A stretch of 64,000 nucleotides of DNA from CAYQOX01 sp964419335. GTDB taxonomy: Bacteria > Hinthialibacterota > Hinthialibacteria > Hinthialibacterales > Hinthialibacteraceae. Both the position numbers and the translations under genes were made by a program. Below are positions 42,641-50,970 of the stretch, piece by piece; positions within the stretch are counted from its first letter, which is position 1; the number at the start of each line of letters is the position of its first letter. The stretch lies in NCBI GenBank assembly GCA_964419335.1, contig CAYQOX010000018.1, forward strand, positions 1 through 64,000, written 5' to 3'. The notes under the pieces were generated by a model. That model searched no databases. It had not been told where the DNA came from and was given only the letters and a program-made list of their open reading frames with translations.

Positions 42641-43264
42641 TTAATGCTTATGCCAGCGTATAATATCACCACCGCTGCGGAGCCCATTGGAGGCATCATA
42701 GACGGTGGCAACCAAGCGCACGCTGGGTGCTTGGATATTGCAAACCGCGCATAATTCCTCACCCTCGGTTACGGTTTGAGGATAATAGGCGAAATATTCC
42801 AACAGGCCATCAGGGCCGCTTGAACTGACCATCCACTTGTGGGTTCCGAAATCATATTGTCCTCCTGGCCCTGTAGTATCAGCGCGAAAATAGCCATAGG
42901 CATACGCACCTGGTACGAGGTCTTTAAGATCTAGGTTCAGGTCTAGTTCTCGACGGCTGTGGTGAGGGAATGGATCTTCAGGTATTGAATTTAGATAAGA
43001 TGTCGGTGTGGTTAATGGTATATATCGCGAAGCAAAATCATATACACGTGTCCCTCCGTATAAAGGGGAATGTGGCGGTTGATCATGATCGATACGGTAC
43101 ATCTCGATAGAAACCGATAGCGATTTGTGATCGGAGACGACCCGGGATATATTCGCACGAGTTTGGGCATTGATAAAATTGGGTACCGCGATCGCTGCTA
43201 GGATACCGATAATGGCAACCACGATGAGTAATTCGATCAATGTGAAAGCATAATTAATCTTCAT
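42641..43264 (-). CDS. Type II secretion-like pseudopilin
   Basis: A 207-residue protein starting at ATG 43264 (GGAG just upstream). The prepilin signature FTLIELLIVVAIIGILAAIA is present, with Ala rather than Gly before the Phe. The globular part (DFASRYIPLTTPTSYLNSIP, then SSSGPDGLLEYFAYYPQT) resembles the many stand-alone pseudopilins of planctomycete-like bacteria. No secretion ATPase, prepilin peptidase or secretin is in the window. It lies between the FG-GAP gene and the ABC transporter on the same strand. Confidence 0.88.
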   Translation of the reverse strand: MKINYAFTLIELLIVVAIIGILAAIAVPNFINAQTRANISRVVSDHKSLSVSIEMYRIDHDQPPHSPLYGGTRVYDFASRYIPLTTPTSYLNSIPEDPFPHHSRRELDLNLDLKDLVPGAYAYGYFRADTTGPGGQYDFGTHKWMVSSSGPDGLLEYFAYYPQTVTEGEELCAVCNIQAPSVRLVATVYDASNGLRSGGDIIRWHKH

Positions 43265-43283
43265 TGTAAACTCCAAAAATTGT

Positions 43284-43307
43284 GAGGGGGAGAAATATCT
43301 CCCCCTC
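43284..43307 (-). terminator. Terminator of the FG-GAP gene
   Basis: A perfect 10-bp stem (GAGGGGGAGA, TCTCCCCCTC) with a four-base loop is followed on the minus strand by ACAATTTTT. It lies 13 bp past the FG-GAP stop codon, before the pseudopilin ATG, so transcription is at least partly uncoupled. Confidence 0.8.
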
Positions 43308-43320
43308 CCGCTTGCATTCT

Positions 43321-45078
43321 TTATTCATACTTTTTCCATGAACGAATGGTGGTCATGATTCCCTCACCCGCGGTGAGGATATGCTTTTTGCCTGCGGACA
43401 GCATTCCGAAATCCTCACGTTGGCCACCCGGCCAATAAACCGTCACTTCGGCTTGAGTCTCTGTACCCAGACCAAAACACGCGGTACGAGTGGATTGCGA
43501 AGCAAAACTGTTATTGCCCACGCCCACTTGACGGGTTTGTTTTCCCGAGGGGGTTTCCATGACGATGCGTGAACCGATGCCAAAAGAATTCATGCCCTCG
43601 TCCCGCAATTCAATATGGAGCCATTGATTTTCTTCGGCAGCCGTTTGATTTTGGTAGAGAAGAAAAGGTCCATCGCCGTGGTTTTCACTGAAAGCGAGAT
43701 CAAGATCCCCGTCGTGATCGTAATCTGAGTATGCGAGACCATAGAGGTGATTGATGTCGGAAATGCCGGTGTCGAGCAAAGCATCCGCACTTTCTTCATT
43801 GATATTGTTGAAGGTTCCATCGCCATTGGAACGAAAGAGAGGATGCGGTTTTTGATACATCTGACCAGCGGGAAAATCCTCGTGACTGGGATGGTTGATC
43901 AGGCTAAGATCAAGATGACCATCATTATCGATATCCATCCAGGTTCCCCCGAGGGGATAGAGTTGACCTATGATGCCCGAGGACTCGGCCAGTTCGGTAA
44001 AGGTGTTGTCTCCATTGTTTCGGTAGAGACGTGAGGGGGCGGCCGTTTCAAGATTGTAGGAGCCGCGATTGGGTACGAAGAGGTCTAGGTAACCATCATT
44101 GTTGTAATCTCCCCACAAGGCGCAGTGGGTTATCGCATTGTTGGGATCTCCTAACCCAAGCTCATCGGTGCGGTCTGTAAAAGTCCCGTCTCCATTGTTT
44201 TCAAAGAAGCGATTTTCGGTTTCGATAAACTCTTCTTGATGTCCCTCGTCATGCTGGAATGTTGAATTGGCTTTCTCATTTTCATGCTCATGTTTTTCAA
44301 CGACGGCTACGCTAAGGAAGAGATCAAGATCACCATCGTTGTCGTAGTCGCCCCAGGCGCCATGATCTACGCCTATGTGGAGCTCTTCCTCATGGGTGTC
44401 TTCTGTTTCTTCCTCATGTAGATGGGCTTCAAGAATTAATCCCGCTTCTTGGTTGGCGAGTTGAAAGGTCCCATCTCCCTTATTTTGGTAGAGCATTGGG
44501 CCTTGATGGCGATTCGCAACCAGTAGGTCGAGATCACCATCGTTGTCATAGTCCGCCCATGAAGCCCCGACAAAACCGCCGGTCACCTCTTCATCTTCAC
44601 TCTCTTCATGCGGATGTTCCTCCTGTCCACTTACACCGGCCTCCCTAGCCATGTTCGTGAAAGTCCCATCTCCATTATTGCGAAATAGACGATTTTCGAC
44701 ATGATGGCTTTCTCCCGGTATACTTTCTCGGTTATAGACAAAGAGATCCAAATTTCCATCACCATCATAATCTCCCCAGGCGGCACCCGCGGCGATCAGG
44801 GTTTCGTCGAGGATGCCTGCCTTGGTAGCTATATTCGTGAAGGTTCCATCCCTGTTATTTTTAAATAGCTGGTTGGATGGATTGGCGGCGATGAAAAGGT
44901 CATCGTAACCATCGTTATCGAAATCGCCCCATGCAATCCCGAACTGGAGTTCGTTGATCTCATCTTGCAATCCAGCTGTAAAAGCGACATCTTCAAACAT
45001 CGTTTGCGCATAAGAACTGGAGGCAAGAACAAAATGAAAGAATGCTATAAGAATAATTAATTTATAGTTAGACAGCAT
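43321..45078 (-). CDS. Secreted FG-GAP/ASPIC-UnbV repeat protein with His/Glu-rich inserts
   Basis: A 585-residue exported protein with a signal peptide (to about 24). Seven FG-GAP/VCBS repeats with calcium-binding DxDxDG loops (for example WGDFDNDGYDDLF) form a beta-propeller. The C-terminus is an ASPIC/UnbV domain (QVGVGNNSFASQS, VTVYWPGGQRE). Between propeller blades are unusual inserts rich in His and acidic residues: HPHEESEDEE, HLHEEETEDTHEEELH, and HEHENEKANSTFQHDEGH. These could bind Zn, Cu or Ni. Its neighbour upstream is a small His/Cys-rich protein. A metal-binding surface role is inferred. Confidence 0.85.
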   Translation of the reverse strand: MLSNYKLIILIAFFHFVLASSSYAQTMFEDVAFTAGLQDEINELQFGIAWGDFDNDGYDDLFIAANPSNQLFKNNRDGTFTNIATKAGILDETLIAAGAAWGDYDGDGNLDLFVYNRESIPGESHHVENRLFRNNGDGTFTNMAREAGVSGQEEHPHEESEDEEVTGGFVGASWADYDNDGDLDLLVANRHQGPMLYQNKGDGTFQLANQEAGLILEAHLHEEETEDTHEEELHIGVDHGAWGDYDNDGDLDLFLSVAVVEKHEHENEKANSTFQHDEGHQEEFIETENRFFENNGDGTFTDRTDELGLGDPNNAITHCALWGDYNNDGYLDLFVPNRGSYNLETAAPSRLYRNNGDNTFTELAESSGIIGQLYPLGGTWMDIDNDGHLDLSLINHPSHEDFPAGQMYQKPHPLFRSNGDGTFNNINEESADALLDTGISDINHLYGLAYSDYDHDGDLDLAFSENHGDGPFLLYQNQTAAEENQWLHIELRDEGMNSFGIGSRIVMETPSGKQTRQVGVGNNSFASQSTRTACFGLGTETQAEVTVYWPGGQREDFGMLSAGKKHILTAGEGIMTTIRSWKKYE

Positions 45079-45187
45079 TGGTTAGTTCTCCTCTTTGAGT
45101 AGAAATAGATACAATAATCCTCTGGAAAAGCTGGGATATGACCATACTTTTCAATAGAAATAATTTTGGAATTGGATTGAAAGAGAT

Positions 45188-45547
45188 TTACGCCATGAAG
45201 AAAGAAGGGGGAGCCCGGGGGGAATGATGAAAAAGAGTTGTGGAAATGAAAAGGAAAGATGTAAAATGAATCGGATATGGCGATTCGAGTTCAAGCAGTT
45301 CGGTTGAAATTGTCGTGGGCAGCGGTTTGGCAAGATGGGCGAAATGGCAAATCAAACAAAGGTGTTGATCTTCATCAGTGTGAACCTCGGTGCACTCACA
45401 GAAATGGGCTTCATGAGTCGACAAAGAATGATTTTGGTGATGGTGAAAAGGGGTGTGAATAGAAACGATCAGCGTAGCCAATAAATAAAGGCCCAGCGCC
45501 AACCGACTCCAGTTGATCCTCTTTTTCCTGTTAAGAAAATCCATCAT
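45188..45547 (-). CDS. Small His/Cys-rich membrane-anchored protein
   Basis: A 119-residue protein with a basic N-terminus, one hydrophobic segment (about 15-31), then a metal-ligand-rich stretch: HTPFHHHQNH, HEAHFCECTEVH, and HLCLICHFAHL. This layout, a short anchor followed by His and Cys pairs, resembles DUF2946-type proteins found in metal-homeostasis operons, although I do not assign it to that family. It is the first of five genes in one direction that end in an ABC transporter, and its promoter overlaps a Fur-family-like box. Function is inferred, not known. Confidence 0.65.
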   Translation of the reverse strand: MMDFLNRKKRINWSRLALGLYLLATLIVSIHTPFHHHQNHSLSTHEAHFCECTEVHTDEDQHLCLICHFAHLAKPLPTTISTELLELESPYPIHFTSFLFISTTLFHHSPRAPPSFFMA

Positions 45548-45561
45548 CCACCCATATCAAA

Positions 45562-45576
45562 TTTTAATTATTATAA
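45562..45576 (-). promoter_or_regulatory. PerR/Fur-type box overlapping the -10 of the His/Cys-rich gene
   Basis: Read on the minus strand the 15 bases are TTATAATAATTAAAA, matching 13 of 14 defined positions of the PerR box consensus (TTATAATNATTATAA). The TATAAT within it is a perfect -10, about 23 bp before the ATG. The area is AT-rich, so a chance match is possible. Confidence 0.5.
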
Positions 45577-45701
45577 TATATCCAGTCCTAAAAATATCAA
45601 CTATTGTATAGAGTTCAAGAACAGACTTCACAGAAGCCTGTTGTTTTGGATGGGGAGCTATCCCACGGTTATGTTTAGTTGTTTCTTGAAAATGTTCATC
45701 A

Positions 45702-47336
45702 TTAAATGGGGCAGACAAGGCTGCCGAGGCGTTCCATGAGGCGGTGATTTTCGTGGTAATCCACGGGGCAGTCTATCAAAGTCGGGCGGTTGAGTTCAAA
45801 AGCGGACTGGAGAATGCCGTTTAGTTCGTCTGCTGATTCCACCTTAAATGATTCCCATCCAAAGCTGCGTGCCATACCGGAAAAATCTGGATTGTTGAAA
45901 TCCACGTTGCTGGGACGGCCATAATCGCGAAATTGCTTCCATTTGATTAAGCCAAATGTATTGTCACGCCAGACCATAGCAACAATGGGCAGGTTATAGC
46001 GTACCGCGGTTTCCATCTCTTGCATATTCATAAGAAAGCCTCCATCGCCGCTAATGCTTAACACGCGGCGATTGGGTGCGATTAGTTTAGCGCCGATAGA
46101 GCCGGGCAAAGCGATGCCCATGCTGGCGAAGCCGTTGGAGATAATGCAGGTATTGGGTTCGTTGCATAAATACATACGCGCAATCCATACTTTATGGGCG
46201 CCGACATCAGAGATGAGGATGTCGTGATTGTCGAGGACTTGGCGCACTTCATGGAGGATTTTTTGGGGTTTTAAAGGGAAACTTTTATCATTCACCGCTT
46301 CTTCGAGCTCTTCGAAGATCATGTTGCGTAGAAGGCGAATATCTCTCTTGTTTTCCCGCGGGGTAACTTTGGTCGAAAGTTCATCGAGGGCCAGGGAAAT
46401 ATCAGATTCGAGCCCACATTCCAACTGATAGTGTTTATCGACTTCAGCGGGAGAGCGATCGATGTGAATGATTTTTTTGTCGAGACTGGGATTCCAACGG
46501 GCAGGAGGGTACTCCACCAGATCATACCCCACACAAATGACGAGATCGGCGTGGTCGAATCCACAATTCACGTAATCGCGCGCCTGCAGACCCACGGCAA
46601 GCAGCGACAGAGGATCATTATAGGGTAATACACCTTTGGCCATGAACGTGTTGGCACAAGGAATGCCGGTTTGTTTGACAAACCGGCGCACCGCTTCAGA
46701 AGCACGGTCCCGGAAAACCCCATTGCCTACCAGCATCACCGGGAATTGGGCTTGATTAATCGCATTGGCAGCACATTGAATACGATCCATCAACGGTTCA
46801 GGATTTTTGGGCTGCTGGGGAATCAAGGGAGCGGCATCGATTTCTTCACTGGCTACATCCTCGGGAAATTCAATATGGGTGGCGCCGTATTTGTCGGTTT
46901 GAGCGACTTTGAAGGCTTTGCGGACGACTTCAGGAATGATCTCCCCTTTAACTAAACGCGCATTGTATTTGGTAATGGGTTGAAAAAGAGAGAGCAGATC
47001 CATGGCCTGATGGGATTCTTTATGAAGCCGGTCGATGCTGGCTTGTCCTGTAATACAAACAAGAGGAGCATGATCCATGTTGGCGTCAGCGACCCCGGTA
47101 ATGAGATTGGTCGCGCCTGGGCCAAGAGTGCCAAGACATACGGATGCCTTGCCCGTGAGTCGTCCCTGCACATCGGCCATGAAGGCTGCACCTTGTTCTG
47201 CCCGGGTGAGGATGAAAGGAATCGACGAATCGAGCAACGCATCCATAACGTCTAGGTTTTCTTCACCTGGTAAACCAAAGATATAAGGAGTTTTTTCATT
47301 TTCTAAACATTTAACAAAGAGTTCTGCCGCTTTCAT
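45702..47336 (-). CDS. Acetolactate synthase, catabolic (AlsS-like) type
   Basis: A 544-residue ThDP enzyme condensing two pyruvates to acetolactate. GLPGEENLDVMDAL, the catalytic Glu in RAEQGAAFMADVQGRLTG, GLQARDYVNCGFDHADLVIC and the cofactor-binding GDGGFLMNMQEME are all clear. The overall sequence fits the FAD-independent catabolic group better than IlvB. There is no regulatory subunit gene or acetolactate decarboxylase gene beside it, so its product may feed either branched-chain amino acids or acetoin. It is divergent from the aldehyde dehydrogenase gene. Confidence 0.9.
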   Translation of the reverse strand: MKAAELFVKCLENEKTPYIFGLPGEENLDVMDALLDSSIPFILTRAEQGAAFMADVQGRLTGKASVCLGTLGPGATNLITGVADANMDHAPLVCITGQASIDRLHKESHQAMDLLSLFQPITKYNARLVKGEIIPEVVRKAFKVAQTDKYGATHIEFPEDVASEEIDAAPLIPQQPKNPEPLMDRIQCAANAINQAQFPVMLVGNGVFRDRASEAVRRFVKQTGIPCANTFMAKGVLPYNDPLSLLAVGLQARDYVNCGFDHADLVICVGYDLVEYPPARWNPSLDKKIIHIDRSPAEVDKHYQLECGLESDISLALDELSTKVTPRENKRDIRLLRNMIFEELEEAVNDKSFPLKPQKILHEVRQVLDNHDILISDVGAHKVWIARMYLCNEPNTCIISNGFASMGIALPGSIGAKLIAPNRRVLSISGDGGFLMNMQEMETAVRYNLPIVAMVWRDNTFGLIKWKQFRDYGRPSNVDFNNPDFSGMARSFGWESFKVESADELNGILQSAFELNRPTLIDCPVDYHENHRLMERLGSLVCPI

Positions 47337-47485
47337 TGTGTTTATTTTCTCTTTCTATCGAGACTCTTGGATTAACCTAAGTAGATTGATTAATTAAATC
47401 AAGATATATGTTGACATCTATTATTGTAGCGGAAGGTGAAAAATATGTAATAAGATCCCTTGAAAACTCGATGATCATTCATTCG

Positions 47486-47515
47486 TTGGTGTAACAATTT
47501 CTTTACTGGTATAAT
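47486..47515 (+). promoter_or_regulatory. Promoter of the aldehyde dehydrogenase gene
   Basis: TTGGTG (47486-47491) and TATAAT (47510-47515) are 18 bp apart, and the -10 is extended by TGG. The start point would be near 47522, about 40 bases before the ATG. Confidence 0.7.
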
Positions 47516-47563
47516 CATCTTTAAGAATGTTTTTATATTAAACGACAATTAGGGAGGGACATT

Positions 47564-48931
47564 ATGTCATTAGAAGTTATGAATCCTGCCACAGGTAAGG
47601 TGGTTCAGAATTATGAAACCATTGATTCCGATCGCCTGAAGCAGCAAATCGAAAAGACTCACCAAGCATTTTTGGAGTGGAAGAAAACCGATTTTTCCCA
47701 TCGGGCTTCCTTGATGAAAAAAGCCGCTGAGGTACTGGAATCCCACCAGCAGGAATGGGCTGAACTGATGGCACAGGAAATGGGAAAACCGGTGGCTGAT
47801 GGGAAAAAGGAAATTCAGAAGTGCGCCTGGGTTTGTAACTATTATAGCGAAAATGCAGAGAAGTTTTTGCAGCCGGAAGAGATTCAATCGAGTGCTTCAA
47901 AAAGTTATGTCAGTTTTCAACCGATAGGCACGGTATTGGCTGTGATGCCGTGGAATTTTCCTTTTTGGCAGGTGTTTCGCTTTGCCGCGCCTGCTTTGAT
48001 GGCTGGCAATGCGGGGCTTTTGAAGCATGCTTCCAATGTGCCTGGATGTGGCTTGGCGATAGAGGATGTTTTTCAACAGGCGGGATTTCCTGAAAATCTT
48101 TTCAAAATGTTGATGATCAAGACCAGGCAGACGAATGAAGTTCTTGAACATCCTTTCGTGCGTGCAGCCACGTTGACCGGAAGCACCTATGCCGGTAAAG
48201 CCGTGGCTTCCAAGGCGGGAGAGATGTTGAAAAAGACCGTGCTTGAACTGGGAGGGAGCGATCCCTATGTGATCCTACCGGATGTGAATATTGATGAGGT
48301 GGCGAAAACATGTGCTGCGAGCCGTTTAATTAATACAGGCCAAAGTTGCATTGCGGCCAAGCGCTTTATTATCCAAGAATCTCAAAAGGAACAATTTGAG
48401 CAAGGCATGGTGCAACATATGCAGTCGCAAAAGATAGGTGATCCCATGGATGAAAACACCCAGTTAGGCCCGATGGCGCGGCATGATCTGCGGGATGAAT
48501 TGCATGAACAGGTGAAGAAGAGTATCGAAATGGGGGCGAAGTGTTTGGCCGGCGGTGAGGTTCCTGATGATCCTGGAGCCTATTACCCCGCGACGGTGTT
48601 GACCGAGGTGAAGAAAGGGATGCCGGCTTACGATGATGAGTTGTTCGGTCCGGTGGCCGCTATCATCACCGCGAAAGATGAGGAGGAACAAATTCGGATT
48701 GCGAATGATTCCGTGTTTGGCCTTGGAGCAGCCGTCTTCACGCAAGATGTAGAAAAAGGAACACGTATTGCCGAAGAAGAGTTAGATGCCGGATGTTGTT
48801 TCGTAAACGATTTTGTGAAATCGGATCCCCGTTTGCCTTTTGGCGGCGTGAAAGAGAGTGGCTATGGCCGTGAACTTTCGTATTATGGTATTAAAGAATT
48901 TGTGAATATCAAAACGGTCTATATTAAATAA
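47564..48931 (+). CDS. NAD(P)-dependent aldehyde dehydrogenase (succinate-semialdehyde dehydrogenase-like)
   Basis: A 455-residue enzyme oxidising an aldehyde to an acid. The catalytic Cys is in NTGQSCIAAKRF and the general base in VLELGGSDPYV; PWNFPFWQVFRFAAPALMAG and the closing PFGGVKESGYGREL fit the GabD1/YneI branch. GGGAGGGACATT precedes the ATG. It lies 180 bp upstream of phosphonoacetaldehyde hydrolase, which suggests, but does not prove, a link to aldehydes from that pathway. Confidence 0.92.
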   Translation: MSLEVMNPATGKVVQNYETIDSDRLKQQIEKTHQAFLEWKKTDFSHRASLMKKAAEVLESHQQEWAELMAQEMGKPVADGKKEIQKCAWVCNYYSENAEKFLQPEEIQSSASKSYVSFQPIGTVLAVMPWNFPFWQVFRFAAPALMAGNAGLLKHASNVPGCGLAIEDVFQQAGFPENLFKMLMIKTRQTNEVLEHPFVRAATLTGSTYAGKAVASKAGEMLKKTVLELGGSDPYVILPDVNIDEVAKTCAASRLINTGQSCIAAKRFIIQESQKEQFEQGMVQHMQSQKIGDPMDENTQLGPMARHDLRDELHEQVKKSIEMGAKCLAGGEVPDDPGAYYPATVLTEVKKGMPAYDDELFGPVAAIITAKDEEEQIRIANDSVFGLGAAVFTQDVEKGTRIAEEELDAGCCFVNDFVKSDPRLPFGGVKESGYGRELSYYGIKEFVNIKTVYIK

Positions 48932-49110
48932 ACGCTATTCCGTACGTGAAAACAATCCTTTGTCTTTGGAACTTTTTAGGGGTAAATAGACGACTATAAC
49001 AATATCGATCTTTTCGAAGAGAAAAGGATACCTGTGAATCGTTCCGTGTGTAGGTTTGGGAAGGAGATTTCTTACAATGCGTGGAATTGACAAGGCAAAG
49101 GAGATGCGGA

Positions 49111-49941
49111 ATGGATTTTATTTTTCGACGTTCTTATCAAGGAGGGGTGAAAGCGGTAATCTTTGATTGGTCGGGAACTCTAGTGGATTTTGGATGCATG
49201 GCACCTGCCTATGTTTTTGTTGATGTGTTCAAGAGACATGGGGTCCCGATTACGTTAGCAGAAGCCCGGGAGCCTATGGGGCTTAATAAAAGAGAGCATC
49301 TCAAAGCCATTTCTCAGATGGATCGTGTGACTAAAGTATGGAAGTCCGTCCATGGGAAAGAATGCAAAGAAGAAGATCTAGATGTCATGTATGAGGATTT
49401 CCTTCCTATGCAACTCGAGAAGATCGCAGAACGTGCGGAATTGATTCATGGTACCCTGGAAGTCATACAAGGGGTACGCGAACGTGGTATTAAAATCGGA
49501 ACGACCACGAGTTATAAACGAGAATCACTAAAGGTGCTCCTTGAGGAAGCGAAGAAACAAGGTTTCGAACCGGACAAGAATGTATGTGCCGATGATGTGA
49601 TTGCCGGGCGGCCTTCTCCTTGGATGGCGATGAAAAACTTAATGGAGATGCAGATTTATCCCTTTGAAGCTTGTGTGAAATTTGGGGATACCGTCCCGGA
49701 TATTCATGAAGGATTGAATGCGGGGATGTGGTCTGTGGGCTTGGTGATGGCGGGTAATGAAATAGGGATGAGTGAGGAAGAACTAAAAAATAAAGACCCT
49801 AAAGTCGTGGGAGAAAGAAGAAGAAAGGCTTATCAAAAGATCTCGCAAGCCGGAGCTCACTTTATAAGCGACTCGATTGCAGATGTTCCTGAAATCTTAG
49901 ATAAGATCGATGGCTGTTTGGAACGGGGCGAAAAACCTTAG
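49111..49941 (+). CDS. phnX: Phosphonoacetaldehyde hydrolase
   Basis: A 276-residue HAD-superfamily enzyme that splits phosphonoacetaldehyde into acetaldehyde and phosphate. AAGGAG lies before ATG 49111, which is preferred to the in-frame GTG at 49081. The nucleophile Asp is in IFDWSGTLVDFG, and the Schiff-base Lys in EPMGLNKREHLKAI. KFGDTVPDIHEGLNAGMWSVG is the metal site. In most PhnX proteins the second residue after the nucleophile is Ala; here it is Ser. No aminoethylphosphonate transaminase (phnW) is in the window, so the source of substrate is unclear. It is convergent with the next gene by 6 bp. Confidence 0.93.
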   Translation: MDFIFRRSYQGGVKAVIFDWSGTLVDFGCMAPAYVFVDVFKRHGVPITLAEAREPMGLNKREHLKAISQMDRVTKVWKSVHGKECKEEDLDVMYEDFLPMQLEKIAERAELIHGTLEVIQGVRERGIKIGTTTSYKRESLKVLLEEAKKQGFEPDKNVCADDVIAGRPSPWMAMKNLMEMQIYPFEACVKFGDTVPDIHEGLNAGMWSVGLVMAGNEIGMSEEELKNKDPKVVGERRRKAYQKISQAGAHFISDSIADVPEILDKIDGCLERGEKP

Positions 49942-49947
49942 CCGAAC

Positions 49948-50718
49948 TCATGCCCCTTGCTGGTTAAGTATCTGGAGCAAGGGCTGATGCAGCCACCCGT
50001 TGGTGGCGATGAGATGATCGGCCTGATGAGGCCTATGGCCGTGATGGTCTGTGGCTTGGCCGCCGGCCTCATGGACGATGGGATAGAGAGCGGCGATATC
50101 CCATCGATGCATGGTCGGATCGATCATGATATCAGCACGCCCAGTGACTAAGAGATAATACCCATAGCAATCGCCCCAGGTGCGTTGAAGTCCGGTTTGT
50201 TTTAGTAGTTGCAGAAGAACTTCCTCGCCCCAGCGATGGAGGATTCCATCCATGGCGGTCGCTAAAAGGGTAGACTCCGAGAGGGATTGCTGGTTTGATA
50301 CAGCGCAACGTTCTCCATTACAAAAACAACCGGCGTTCATCATTGCGGCAAGGGTGATCTCGTTGGGAGGGTAGCGCACCACGCCGATTAGGCTTTGGCC
50401 GTCCTGCTCAATGCCGATCTGGGTCCCATACATGGCCACCCCGCGAATAAAAGTTTTCGTACCATCGATAGGATCAAGTATCCAGCGACGGCCCGAATTC
50501 CCCTTTTTTTCACCGAATTCTTCGCCGAGAATGCCGTCTTCTGGAAATTGTTTTTCAATTTCCGTACGAAGGAATTCTTCGGCTTTTTGATCGGCGATCG
50601 TGACAGGCGAATGGTCATGCTTGACCTCGACCTCGATTTGTGAACGGAAGTATTCCAGTGTTATCTTTCCTGCCCGTTGAGCAAGATCGATAGCACAATG
50701 AAAAAGTTCTTGTGTCAT
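49948..50718 (-). CDS. Inositol monophosphatase-family phosphatase, HisN-like
   Basis: A 256-residue metal-dependent phosphatase. The metal-binding motifs are GEEFGEKKG, WILDPIDGTKTFIRG and MHRWDIAALYPIVHEAGG. The TKTFIRGVAMYGT stretch and SPVTIADQKAEEF agree with the HisN type of histidinol-phosphatase. Inositol or other sugar phosphatases in this family are similar, and no histidine gene is beside it, so the substrate is likely but not certain. Confidence 0.85.
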   Translation of the reverse strand: MTQELFHCAIDLAQRAGKITLEYFRSQIEVEVKHDHSPVTIADQKAEEFLRTEIEKQFPEDGILGEEFGEKKGNSGRRWILDPIDGTKTFIRGVAMYGTQIGIEQDGQSLIGVVRYPPNEITLAAMMNAGCFCNGERCAVSNQQSLSESTLLATAMDGILHRWGEEVLLQLLKQTGLQRTWGDCYGYYLLVTGRADIMIDPTMHRWDIAALYPIVHEAGGQATDHHGHRPHQADHLIATNGWLHQPLLQILNQQGA

Positions 50719-50970
50719 AATGATAACCTAGTCGATCCCCCAAGATGGTCTTTATTTTCGAAGTATAACGGAGATTTTTATCCATCCTAGTGTTTCTGTA
50801 TAGAGTCGAATGGGATCGCTCTAAACAATTATGATAAGACTCATCCGGTTCTTTACGTTCCCAAAATTTGAAAGTGTGATACTCTATTGCGCAAGAAAAA
50901 GAGTTCTGTTTTTCTTGAAACAAATCAAACTGAATAATTTAATTTTTACTGTATTGATTAGGAGAGTTGT

